This document shows, piece by piece, positions 34,287 through 41,336 of a stretch of 44,502 nt of DNA (positions within the stretch are counted from its first letter, which is position 1; the number at the start of each line of letters is the position of its first letter). The stretch spans positions 1-44,502 of the forward strand of contig JAGAVH010000002.1 in NCBI GenBank assembly GCA_017942025.1. The letters are read 5' to 3'. The position numbers and the translations under genes were made by a program. A model generated the notes under the pieces. It saw only the letters and a list, made by a program, of their open reading frames with translations, had not been told where the DNA came from and made no database searches. This DNA comes from Ruminiclostridium sp. (GTDB taxonomy: Bacteria > Bacillota > Clostridia > Oscillospirales > Ruminococcaceae).

Positions 34287-34628
34287 TTATTTACCTTCTT
34301 CTTTTTGCTTTTGTCTGTATTTTAAATGCTCCATAGCAAGTCTTTTTACGTCGTCCAAAACGTCGTCGTCAATTTCGGTATCGCCGAAAAGTGCGAATTT
34401 CAGCTTGCTGTCTGAAATAGATATGCTGTCTGTTTCGCTCAGCAGAAAATCCGTATCTGTACCGAAAAATTCTGCAAGCATTCGTAGTGTGTCGAAATCA
34501 GGTTCACGCTTTCCCAGCTCATAAAGGCTGTAGCCCTGCTTTGTCATGCCTAAATGCTCCGCTATTTCTGCCTGGGAATAACCCTTCTTTTTGCGGAGAG
34601 CTTTGATATTTTCTGAAAAAATACTCAT
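34287..34628 (-). CDS. immR: ImmR/cI-like HTH (XRE) repressor
   Basis: Encodes 113 residues. The N-terminal XRE helix-turn-helix is clear: ALRKKKGYSQAEIAEHLGMT followed by QGYSLYELGKREPDFDTL. The C-terminal half is acidic then basic and probably mediates oligomerisation and contains the ImmA cleavage region. The ATG at 34628 has an AGGAAGGT site. It is divergent from the phage late genes. The 13-base operators in the intergenic region overlap both its own promoter and the opposing one, so it is likely both self-regulating and the lysogenic repressor. Confidence 0.9.
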   Translation of the reverse strand: MSIFSENIKALRKKKGYSQAEIAEHLGMTKQGYSLYELGKREPDFDTLRMLAEFFGTDTDFLLSETDSISISDSKLKFALFGDTEIDDDVLDDVKRLAMEHLKYRQKQKEEGK

Positions 34629-34656
34629 AGCTTAGACCTTCCTTTTTTTATTTTTT

Positions 34657-34684
34657 GGTAACCTGTATTTTAACTTCGGTTACC
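34657..34684 (-). repeat. Inverted repeat in the immR leader
   Basis: GGTAACC (34657-34663) and GGTTACC (34678-34684) are 14 bases apart, just inside the expected immR transcript. They can form a 5' hairpin or could bind another regulator. Confidence 0.6.
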
Positions 34685-34694
34685 TGCACTTGTA

Positions 34695-34723
34695 ATTATA
34701 TCAACAATATGTTGTATAGTCAA
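34695..34723 (-). promoter_or_regulatory. immR promoter
   Basis: On the minus strand, TTGACT (34718-34723), 17 bases, TATAAT (34695-34700). One 13-base operator lies in the spacer (34702-34714) and a second touches the -35 box (34721-34733). Confidence 0.85.
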
Positions 34724-34878
34724 CAAGCTGTTGTAAAATTCTACGTTTTTTACAACAAGAGCAACAAATTGTTGTCTTTTTGTCGGCGTATTTCACAAAT
34801 CGTAAAAAATCGGTAAACAAACTGTTGACAAATTTCAAAACTTGTGTTATCATCTTGTCAAAGGACAACGAAACGTTG
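34702..34878. promoter_or_regulatory. Five-copy operator array (CAACA-N3-TGTTG)
   Basis: Five 13-base inverted repeats lie between the repressor gene and the late genes. Sites: 34702-34714, 34721-34733 and 34762-34774 (perfect CAACA/TGTTG arms, spacers ATA, AGC, AAT), 34815-34827 (AAACA/TGTTG, one mismatch) and 34866-34878 (CAACG/CGTTG, perfect but variant). Centre-to-centre distances are about 19, 41, 53 and 51 bases. The first two cover the repressor promoter and the last two flank the late promoter. Confidence 0.85.
34825..34853 (+). promoter_or_regulatory. Promoter of the phage morphogenesis operon
   Basis: Consensus TTGACA (34825-34830), 17 bases, TATCAT (34848-34853). The -35 box overlaps operator 4 and operator 5 lies just after the start of transcription, so repressor binding should block it. 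Confidence 0.87.
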
Positions 34879-34956
34879 ACTAAAATATATAACAGCTTCT
34901 TTGCTTATGATAATAGCAAAAGATAAGTACGATAGAAAGGACAGAAAGGAGGAACT

Positions 34957-35121
34957 ATGTACATCTGCAGTGAATGTAAAAATACCTTTTTTGAGGACGA
35001 GCTTGACTATATTTCCGATGATATGGGAGAATGCTGGGGATATACCGCCTACCGCAGACGAAGATGCTGTCCCCTTTGCAAGGGCGAGGTAGAAAGCTGT
35101 AATGAAGCGGAAAGGGGGTGA
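34957..35121 (+). CDS. Small Cys-rich (zinc-ribbon-like) phage protein
   Basis: Encodes 54 residues, starting MYICSECKN. Cys pairs CSEC near the N-terminus and CCPLC in the second half suggest a zinc ribbon. A strong AAAGGAGG site at 34945-34952 supports the start. It is the first gene after the late promoter and its end overlaps the small-terminase start by 20 bases, so it belongs to the same operon. Its function is unknown; small zinc-ribbon proteins near terminase genes are common in phages and may bind DNA or assist packaging (inference). Confidence 0.72.
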   Translation: MYICSECKNTFFEDELDYISDDMGECWGYTAYRRRRCCPLCKGEVESCNEAERG

Positions 35122-35563
35122 TAGTATAAACAGCAAATATCAGGAATATCTGACAGAAAAGGGACGGGAAAAGCTTGCAGGCTACAGCTCTATGGGATAT
35201 GATACGGCGATGATTGCAGAAAAAATCGGAGTGACGGAAAAGACTCTGCTTATGTGGTGCAGTAAGTATCCCGAAATAAACGAGGCTGTCCACAGCGGCG
35301 GTGATATGGCGGACAGACTTGTGGAAAAGGCTCTCTTCAAAAGGGCGGTGGGATATACTCAGACCGAAAGGGTGAGTCAGCTCAGCAAGGAAGGGGATAT
35401 GGAGCTTGTCAAGGTGGTAGAAAAGGAGGTAATGCCCAGCACCACAGCCCAGATATTCTGGCTAAAGAACAAATGCGGCTATGAGTGGGACGGAAAGACT
35501 GAGGACGAGGACGATGCAGGCGGAGTTGTGCTACTCCCGGAGGTGGAAAGAAATGGCGGATAA
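35102..35563 (+). CDS. Terminase small subunit
   Basis: Encodes up to 153 residues. The helix-turn-helix YDTAMIAEKIGVTEKTLLMW is typical of small terminases, which bind the pac or cos site and guide the large subunit. The middle LVEKALFKRAVGY and the tail PSTTAQIFWLKNK match the Firmicute small-terminase family. The ATG at 35102 overlaps the zinc-ribbon gene and has a poor site. A much better AAAGGGGG site sits 7 bases before an in-frame ATA at 35126, so the true initiation codon may be that ATA. The 3' end overlaps terL by 11 bases. Confidence 0.88.
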   Translation: MKRKGGDSINSKYQEYLTEKGREKLAGYSSMGYDTAMIAEKIGVTEKTLLMWCSKYPEINEAVHSGGDMADRLVEKALFKRAVGYTQTERVSQLSKEGDMELVKVVEKEVMPSTTAQIFWLKNKCGYEWDGKTEDEDDAGGVVLLPEVERNGG

Positions 35564-36995
35564 TATTATATGGACTCCTCAACCAAAGCAGATACAGTTC
35601 TTATGCCGCCCTGAATACGAAGCCTTATACGGTGGTGCGGCAGGTGGCGGCAAGTCGGATGCCTTGCTTGCGGAGGCTCTTCGTCAGGTGCATATACCCC
35701 ATTACAGAGCTATCATATTCCGCAAGACCTATCCGCAGTTATCGGAGCTTATAGACCGTTCAAGAGAGCTTTATTCCATGGCTTTTCCAAAGGCGGTATA
35801 TAGTGCTACCCATCATTGCTGGACGTTTCCGTCGGGCGCAAAAATCTACTTCGGTAGTATGCAGTATGCGAAGGATAAGACACAGTACCAGGGCAAACGT
35901 TACGATTTTATCGGCTTTGACGAGCTTACACACTTTACCTTCGAGGAGTACAGTTATATGTTCTCCCGTAACAGACCTGGTGGCGAGGGTACAAGGGTGT
36001 ATATAAGAGCTACCGCAAACCCCGGTGGAATAGGCCACAGCTGGGTAAAGCAGAGATTTATAACCGCCGCAAAGCCTATGACTCCGATTATAGATACCTA
36101 TACCGTCTATGACCCGTCAGGAAAGCAGATAAAGATAAACAAAAGCCGTATCTTTATCCCGGCAAGCGTTTTTGATAATCAGAAGCTACTTTCCAACGAT
36201 CCCGAATATCTTGCTTCTCTTGCAATGCTGCCTGAAGCGGAAAAGAATGCTCTGCTCTACGGAGATTGGGACAGCTTTTCGGGACAGGTGTTTTCTGAGT
36301 GGGTGGATGATAAGAATCACTACGAAGACAGACAATGGACTCACGTTATAGCTCCCTTCAGGATACCGAAGGACTGGACAGTAGTCCGTGGCTTTGACTT
36401 CGGCTATGCTAAACCTTTCTCGGTAGGCTGGTATGCGGTTGACCGCAGAGGATGTATATACCGCGTCGCAGAGTATTACGGCTGTACCGAAACTCCCAAC
36501 ACGGGTATAATGATAAATCCAGTAGAGATAGCGGCAGAAATAAAGCGTATCGAGAGCGAAAACGAGAATCTGAGGGGCAGAACGATAACAGGCATAGCCG
36601 ATCCGTCAATCTTCGACAGAAGCCGTGGAGAAAGCGTTGCTGATCTGATGGCTATGTCACCTAACTTTATTCTCTGGAGCGGTGGAGATAACACAAGAAT
36701 AGCAGGGAAAATGCAGTATCATTACCGCTTTATGTTCAATAAAGACGGACTGCCTATGTTCTACTGCTTCAACACCTGCAAGCACTTTATCCGCACTATC
36801 CCTGCTCTTGTCTACGATGACAAGAAGGTTGAGGATATCAACACAGACCAGGAAGACCACATCTACGATGAATGCAGATACGTACTGATGGCGAATCCTA
36901 TGACCGCTCCGAGAGAAAGAGCGGAAGTACCCTATACGGATGATCCGTTGGAACAAAGAAGAAAAAACAACAACTATTTATTCTACAATATCTGA
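35553..36995 (+). CDS. terL: Terminase large subunit
   Basis: Encodes 480 residues from the ATG at 35553, with a GGAGGT site at 35539-35544. This is the motor that pumps DNA into the prohead and cuts it. The ATPase P-loop GGAAGGGKS is at residues 27-35 and Walker B is FIGFDELTHF. The C-terminal nuclease has RGFDFGYAKPFSV and GIADPSIFD, whose Asp residues bind metal. It overlaps the small-subunit gene by 11 bases, so the pair is translationally coupled. Placement before a portal gene is the classic packaging order. Confidence 0.95.
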   Translation: MADNIIWTPQPKQIQFLCRPEYEALYGGAAGGGKSDALLAEALRQVHIPHYRAIIFRKTYPQLSELIDRSRELYSMAFPKAVYSATHHCWTFPSGAKIYFGSMQYAKDKTQYQGKRYDFIGFDELTHFTFEEYSYMFSRNRPGGEGTRVYIRATANPGGIGHSWVKQRFITAAKPMTPIIDTYTVYDPSGKQIKINKSRIFIPASVFDNQKLLSNDPEYLASLAMLPEAEKNALLYGDWDSFSGQVFSEWVDDKNHYEDRQWTHVIAPFRIPKDWTVVRGFDFGYAKPFSVGWYAVDRRGCIYRVAEYYGCTETPNTGIMINPVEIAAEIKRIESENENLRGRTITGIADPSIFDRSRGESVADLMAMSPNFILWSGGDNTRIAGKMQYHYRFMFNKDGLPMFYCFNTCKHFIRTIPALVYDDKKVEDINTDQEDHIYDECRYVLMANPMTAPRERAEVPYTDDPLEQRRKNNNYLFYNI

Positions 36996-37008
36996 AAAGG
37001 AGGCAATT

Positions 37009-38643
37009 TTGAGTAAATTAAAGAAAATCGGCAGAAACGACCTTATTCGTGCCGTGCAGATACTTAAAAAGTACAAGGCAGGTAAGGCGAATCTTGAAAA
37101 TCGCATAATATCAAACGAACAATGGTGGAAGATGCGCCACTGGGGAGAGATAGGCGGTAATGAATACGATGTAAATCGTCCCCGACCTGCGTCAGCATGG
37201 CTTTTTAACTCTATTGCAAATAAGCACGCCGACGCAATGGATAATATTCCTGAGCCTACGGTTTTACCCAGAGAACAGGATGATGAAACAGCGGCAAAGG
37301 GACTGTCTGAAATGCTTCCCGTCGTACTGGAAAGAGCAGGCTACGAAAAGCTGTACAGCGATATGTGGTGGTACAAGCTGAAAAACGGTACAGCCTGCCA
37401 GGCGGTACTCTGGGATAGCTTCCTTGATAATGGCAGAGGTGATATTGCTATAAAGAATATCGACCTTTTAAACCTTTTCTGGCAGCCCGGTATCAAGGAT
37501 ATTGAAGAAAGCAGAAACGTCTTTTACGTAACTCTTTACGATAACGATCTGCTTTGCGAAATGTACCCCGAGCTTAAAGGAAGGCTTGGCGGCGATACCG
37601 TGAATATAGCAGGCTACAAGACGGATGATAATATTGACGTCTCGGATAAGTCGTCGGTTATCGACTGGTATTATAAGAAAAGGACTGCAAGGGGTGATAT
37701 TCTTCACTATTGCCGTTTTGTGGGCGATACGGTGCTTTATGCAAGCGAGGATGACGAGCTTTGCGAAAAGGGCTTTTATGAGCACGGCAGATATCCCTTT
37801 GTGCTGGACCCTCTTTTTATGCAGGAGGGCAGTCCCTGCGGCTTTGGCTACATAGACATTATGCGTGACGCACAGATGTACATTGATAGGCTTGGCCAGG
37901 TGATTTTAGAGCATACGGTACAGATGAGCCGAAAGCGATTCTTTATAAAACATAACGGAGCTGTAAGAGAAGAGGAATTTGCAGACTTCCGCCGTCCATT
38001 TGTCCATGTGGCAGGTAATCTTTCTAACGACGATATCAGGGAGATTCGTCTTGAGCCTCTTGACAGCGCTGTAATGACCGCTATGAACAACAAGATAGAA
38101 GAACTGAAGGAGACCAGCGGCAACAGGGATTTCTCCCAGGGAGGCACAGCGGGAGGCGTTACTGCGGCAAGCGCTATAGCGGCGCTTCAGGAGGCAGGTA
38201 ACAAGCTGTCCCGTGATATGATAAAGGGAAGTTATTTTGCCTTTACAAATGTCTGCTATCTGATAATCGAGCTTATAAGACAGTTCTACGACACGCCGAG
38301 AGTTTATCTTTTATCAGGAGATTACAAGAGCTTTGACAACAGTTTGTTAAAGGATAAGGAAAGATTCCTTTTCGGAGAGGCTATGGAGCCGCACAGACCT
38401 GTTTTTGATGTCATCTGCAAGGCGGCTAAGAAATCTCCTTTTTCAAAGGCGGCACAGAACGAGCTTGCCAAGGAGCTTTTCCATATAGGCTTTTTCAGAC
38501 CTGAATTATCAGAGCAGGCTCTTGCGGCAATCGAGATAATGGACTTTGAGGGCAAGGAAAATATAAGAGAATCCATAGCTAAGATAGCAGAGCAGTTCAG
38601 AATGTCGCAGACTTCCGTGCAGACTGGCGGTGATTTGATGTGA
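37009..38643 (+). CDS. Portal protein
   Basis: Encodes 544 residues starting at a TTG (37009), with AAAGGAGG at 36996-37003; a longer in-frame reading from 36940 overlaps terL and ignores this site. The central body (EQWWKMRHWGEIGG, RPASAWLFNSIANKHADAM, YKLKNGTACQAVLWD) resembles phage portal rings, and the C-terminal half with DRLGQVILEHT and GVTAASAIAALQEAGNKLS is typical of Firmicute portals. A 12-mer ring at one capsid vertex is expected. It follows terL by 13 bases, and its stop overlaps the protease start. Confidence 0.9.
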   Translation: MSKLKKIGRNDLIRAVQILKKYKAGKANLENRIISNEQWWKMRHWGEIGGNEYDVNRPRPASAWLFNSIANKHADAMDNIPEPTVLPREQDDETAAKGLSEMLPVVLERAGYEKLYSDMWWYKLKNGTACQAVLWDSFLDNGRGDIAIKNIDLLNLFWQPGIKDIEESRNVFYVTLYDNDLLCEMYPELKGRLGGDTVNIAGYKTDDNIDVSDKSSVIDWYYKKRTARGDILHYCRFVGDTVLYASEDDELCEKGFYEHGRYPFVLDPLFMQEGSPCGFGYIDIMRDAQMYIDRLGQVILEHTVQMSRKRFFIKHNGAVREEEFADFRRPFVHVAGNLSNDDIREIRLEPLDSAVMTAMNNKIEELKETSGNRDFSQGGTAGGVTAASAIAALQEAGNKLSRDMIKGSYFAFTNVCYLIIELIRQFYDTPRVYLLSGDYKSFDNSLLKDKERFLFGEAMEPHRPVFDVICKAAKKSPFSKAAQNELAKELFHIGFFRPELSEQALAAIEIMDFEGKENIRESIAKIAEQFRMSQTSVQTGGDLM

Positions 38644-38960
38644 CGGATGTTATCGTAAAAAAGACTTCCCTTGGCAGAGAGATAACTATAAAAGGTCACG
38701 CCGGTGACGGCAGAGCGAAAGAGGGCAGTGTGGTATGTGCGGCACTCAGCACCCTTGCCCAGACTATAGCTCAGAATCTTTATGACGCCGAGGATGAAGG
38801 AGATGTGGATATTATCGATATCACACTTAAATCAGGCAATACGATAATTTCGTATATTACCGATAATGAAGATGTAAACCGTGTGGTGGACAGTATATGC
38901 AAGGGCTTCTGGCTTGTCGCAGACTGTTTCCCCGAAAGGGCTGCATTTGACATTATATAA
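38640..38960 (+). CDS. Prp-like cysteine protease, probable prohead protease
   Basis: Encodes 106 residues, the size of Prp, the enzyme that trims ribosomal protein L27 in Firmicutes. The family core is visible: IKGHAGDGRAKEGSVVCAAL, with candidate catalytic His20 and Cys33 (13 residues apart; 12 in S. aureus Prp as I recall it). The SALSTLAQTI-like helix and the C-terminal ICKGFWLVADCFPER also fit. The start is a GTG at 38640 overlapping the portal stop. Placement between portal and scaffold is where prohead proteases are encoded, so I infer cleavage of scaffold and/or capsid. An L27-processing host copy would normally sit between rplU and rpmA. Confidence 0.85.
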   Translation: MTDVIVKKTSLGREITIKGHAGDGRAKEGSVVCAALSTLAQTIAQNLYDAEDEGDVDIIDITLKSGNTIISYITDNEDVNRVVDSICKGFWLVADCFPERAAFDII

Positions 38961-38986
38961 AAGCTGATATGAAAGGAGGTGATAAA

Positions 38987-39616
38987 ATGGATCTGACACT
39001 TTTCGAAGAAGCAACCGAAACAGCACAAACGGAAGAGCCCGTTTCCGAAGCATCAAAGCCTTGTGAAACCGATAACGACCTTTCTTCTGCCGACAGATTC
39101 TACAATACTGTAAGAGAGATAAAAAATCGTCAGCATAGCGCCGACAGAGAGCTTGTCACTCTTATTGCAAAAAAGCTCGGCATATCTGACAGGGATTATG
39201 ACGGCATAAGAGCGGAGCTTGCCGAAAAAGCAGAAGAGAATACCTCTGACGATTTTTCCGAAAGGCTCAAAATGTGGCAGGAAAGAGAATCCGAGGTGCA
39301 AAAGCTCTATCCTGAGTTTGTCCTTGCAAATGAACTGCAAAATCGTGATTTCTTCAACCTTTGCTATAATGGTGTTGACGTTATGACAGCCTATCAGGTA
39401 CTCCACCTTGATGATATCATAATGTCGGCTATGAGCTATGCGGTATCGGAGCTTAAAAGGGCAGGGATGCTGAACGGTTCTGCATCGGGCAGAGTGAGAG
39501 AAGGTGCTCTTGACAGCGGTGCAGAAAGGACAAAACAGGAAAAACCAAAGCTCACAAAGAAGGAAAGAAATGAGCTGATACGAAGAGCCGAGAGAGGCGA
39601 AACAGTAAGACTTTAA
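38987..39616 (+). CDS. Probable capsid scaffolding protein
   Basis: Encodes 209 residues from the ATG at 38987, which has an AAAGGAGGTGAT site at 38972-38983. It is highly charged, predicted largely helical, with no hydrophobic core: acidic N-terminal half (ETAQTEEPVSEASKPCETDN) and a strongly basic tail (KQEKPKLTKKERNELIRRAE), the usual scaffold layout where the basic end contacts the coat. It directly precedes the major capsid gene by 24 bases. The N-terminus MDLTLFEEATET resembles a Prp target motif. The identification rests on position and composition, not on a signature domain. Confidence 0.78.
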   Translation: MDLTLFEEATETAQTEEPVSEASKPCETDNDLSSADRFYNTVREIKNRQHSADRELVTLIAKKLGISDRDYDGIRAELAEKAEENTSDDFSERLKMWQERESEVQKLYPEFVLANELQNRDFFNLCYNGVDVMTAYQVLHLDDIIMSAMSYAVSELKRAGMLNGSASGRVREGALDSGAERTKQEKPKLTKKERNELIRRAERGETVRL

Positions 39617-39640
39617 GTTAAACAGAGAAAGGAAAACAAA

Positions 39641-40639
39641 ATGAAAAAGTATTTTAATTTCAGAATCGATCTTTTTGAAACACAGACCACATCTCAGGAT
39701 TCCTTATCCGCTGAGATGAAGACCTTCTATGAGAATACACTCATAGACAATGCAGAGCCCAAGCTTGTACATGACCGCTTCGGTGATAAGTATCCTATCC
39801 CCAAAAATGGTGGTAAGACGATAGAATTCAGAAAGTACAGTCCTTTACAGAAGGCGACAACTCCCCTTGTAGAAGGTGTTACCCCTGCAGGAAACTCCCT
39901 TTCTGTTACCAATGTGACAGCTACGGTAAATCAGTACGGCGACTATATCAAGATATCCGATATGCTGGAGCTTACAGCTATTGATAACAATGTGGTACAG
40001 TCCACAAAGCTGTTGGGCAGTCAGTCGGGCAGAACTCTTGATACTATCACAAGAGAAATACTCAACGCCGGCACAAACGTAATCTATGCGGCAAAGGGGG
40101 ATGGCACAGAGGTGCTTTCAAGAGAAAATCTTGACAATACCTGCGCCCTTACGGTTGATACCATCTTCAAGGCTTCTGCACAGCTTGAAGGCATGAATGC
40201 CGACGGTATCGACGGCGAAAACTATGTGGCTATCATTCATCCTTACGCGGCGTATGACCTTATGAGATGTCCCGAGTGGATAGACGTACATAAGTACGCA
40301 GAGCCTGAAAGTATTTTCAAGGGCGAAATCGGTGCTATCGGTAACGTGCGCTTTGTAAAGTCCACAGAAGCAAAGATATGGAAGGATGAAAGCTGCCCCG
40401 AGGGACTTGCAGTATTCTCAACTCTTGTACTCGGTGCACACGCTTATGCGGTAACAGATGTTACAGGCGGCGGACTTCAGCACATAGTAAAGCAGCTGGG
40501 CTACGGCGACGACCCTCTTAACCAGAGAGCGTCCGTGGGCTGGAAGGCTACAAGAGTAGCAGAGATTCTCTCCGATGAATATATGGTAAGAATCGAAAGC
40601 TGTTCTCCCACCTATTCTGCAAAGACAAACGCCAACTAA
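39641..40639 (+). CDS. Major capsid protein, N4-gp56 family-like
   Basis: Encodes 332 residues. The body is typical of the N4-gp56-type HK97-fold coat proteins of Firmicute prophages: TPLVEGVTPAGNSLSVTNVT, then ATVNQYGDYIKISDMLEL, RTLDTITREILNAG and IIHPYAAYDLMRCPEW. Many copies form the icosahedral shell. An AAAGGAAA site precedes the start. The N-terminus MKKYFNFRIDLFETQTT contains a DLFE element shared with the scaffold and could be removed by the adjacent protease. A stem-loop follows the gene, as often seen after highly expressed coat genes. Confidence 0.9.
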   Translation: MKKYFNFRIDLFETQTTSQDSLSAEMKTFYENTLIDNAEPKLVHDRFGDKYPIPKNGGKTIEFRKYSPLQKATTPLVEGVTPAGNSLSVTNVTATVNQYGDYIKISDMLELTAIDNNVVQSTKLLGSQSGRTLDTITREILNAGTNVIYAAKGDGTEVLSRENLDNTCALTVDTIFKASAQLEGMNADGIDGENYVAIIHPYAAYDLMRCPEWIDVHKYAEPESIFKGEIGAIGNVRFVKSTEAKIWKDESCPEGLAVFSTLVLGAHAYAVTDVTGGGLQHIVKQLGYGDDPLNQRASVGWKATRVAEILSDEYMVRIESCSPTYSAKTNAN

Positions 40640-40645
40640 TTAAAA

Positions 40646-40672
40646 ATCCCCTCGGGCGTCAGCCCGGGGGAT
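40646..40672 (+). terminator. Stem-loop after the capsid gene
   Basis: ATCCCC-T-CGGGC pairs with GCCCGGGGGAT around a GTCA loop, with one bulge. There is no T-run, so it is more likely a partial terminator or mRNA-stabilising hairpin that sets the ratio of capsid to downstream proteins. Confidence 0.6.
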
Positions 40673-40695
40673 AAAATATAGAAAGGAATTTTATA

Positions 40696-40947
40696 ATGAC
40701 AAAGAAAATAAATGACCTTAAAGAGCTTGTTACCATAAAGCTTTTTAAGGACGGAGAAAAATATAACGATGATGTTTTCGTATCGGTTAACGGAAACAAT
40801 TATCAGATAAAAAGAGGCGAAACGGTAAAGGTTCCTATGTTTATAAAGCTCCAGCTTGACAAGGCAGAGGAGCAGAGAAAAAAGGCGGAATATTACCGTG
40901 ACGAAGGATGGAAGCAGTCCCTTATAATTCAGGAGGGCAAGAATTGA
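40696..40947 (+). CDS. Small phage protein next to the capsid gene
   Basis: Encodes 83 residues. It contains SVNGNNYQIKRGETVKVPMF followed by a helical, charged segment rich in Glu, Gln and Lys. That pattern (a short beta part, a basic RG-V-VP turn, then a helix) recurs in small genes beside Firmicute phage coat genes; no function is established to my knowledge. A GAAAGGAA site precedes the ATG, and the next gene follows after 18 bases. Confidence 0.72.
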   Translation: MTKKINDLKELVTIKLFKDGEKYNDDVFVSVNGNNYQIKRGETVKVPMFIKLQLDKAEEQRKKAEYYRDEGWKQSLIIQEGKN

Positions 40948-40965
40948 TAAAGGAAAGGAGCGCTT

Positions 40966-41328
40966 ATGACAATAAAAGAAGCGATAGAAAAAACCAACCG
41001 ACTGCGCCCGAATAGCTTTTCCCACGATGAAAAGACTGATTGGCTGATTGATTTTGAAAGCCGTATCTATAACGAGATATATTCCGTGCACAAGTGCGAT
41101 GTCCCGTTTACGGACCTTGCACAGATAACCGATGACACCGAGCTTTTTGCGGTTTCTCCCTATGATGAGATGTATCTGCTGTATCTTTGCTCTATGGTGG
41201 ATTTCTCCAATGCGGAATACGACCGTTACAACAACGATATGGCAAGACTTGCCGATCTGTACGGAGATTACGAACGATACTGGAATAACACCAGCGAAAG
41301 CGCACTATCTACGGTTATTATCGGATAG
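40966..41328 (+). CDS. Probable head-tail connector (adaptor) protein
   Basis: Encodes 120 residues, mainly helical: TIKEAIEKTNRLRPNSFS, DKFESRIYNEIYSV-like (DFESRIYNEIYSVHKC) and PYDEMYLLYLCSMVDFSNAE with a final helix. The size, helical content and position between coat and tail-hub genes fit the adaptor ring that docks under the portal (gp4/gp15-like). I recognise no signature, so this rests on position. It has an AAAGGAG site and lies 8 bases from the next gene. Confidence 0.7.
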   Translation: MTIKEAIEKTNRLRPNSFSHDEKTDWLIDFESRIYNEIYSVHKCDVPFTDLAQITDDTELFAVSPYDEMYLLYLCSMVDFSNAEYDRYNNDMARLADLYGDYERYWNNTSESALSTVIIG

Positions 41329-41336
41329 GAGGCGCT

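Noticed and set aside
34901-35092. 63-codon frame overlapping the zinc-ribbon gene
   Set aside because: It begins at a TTG without a ribosome binding site, whereas the 54-residue frame at 34957 has a strong site and paired Cys motifs.
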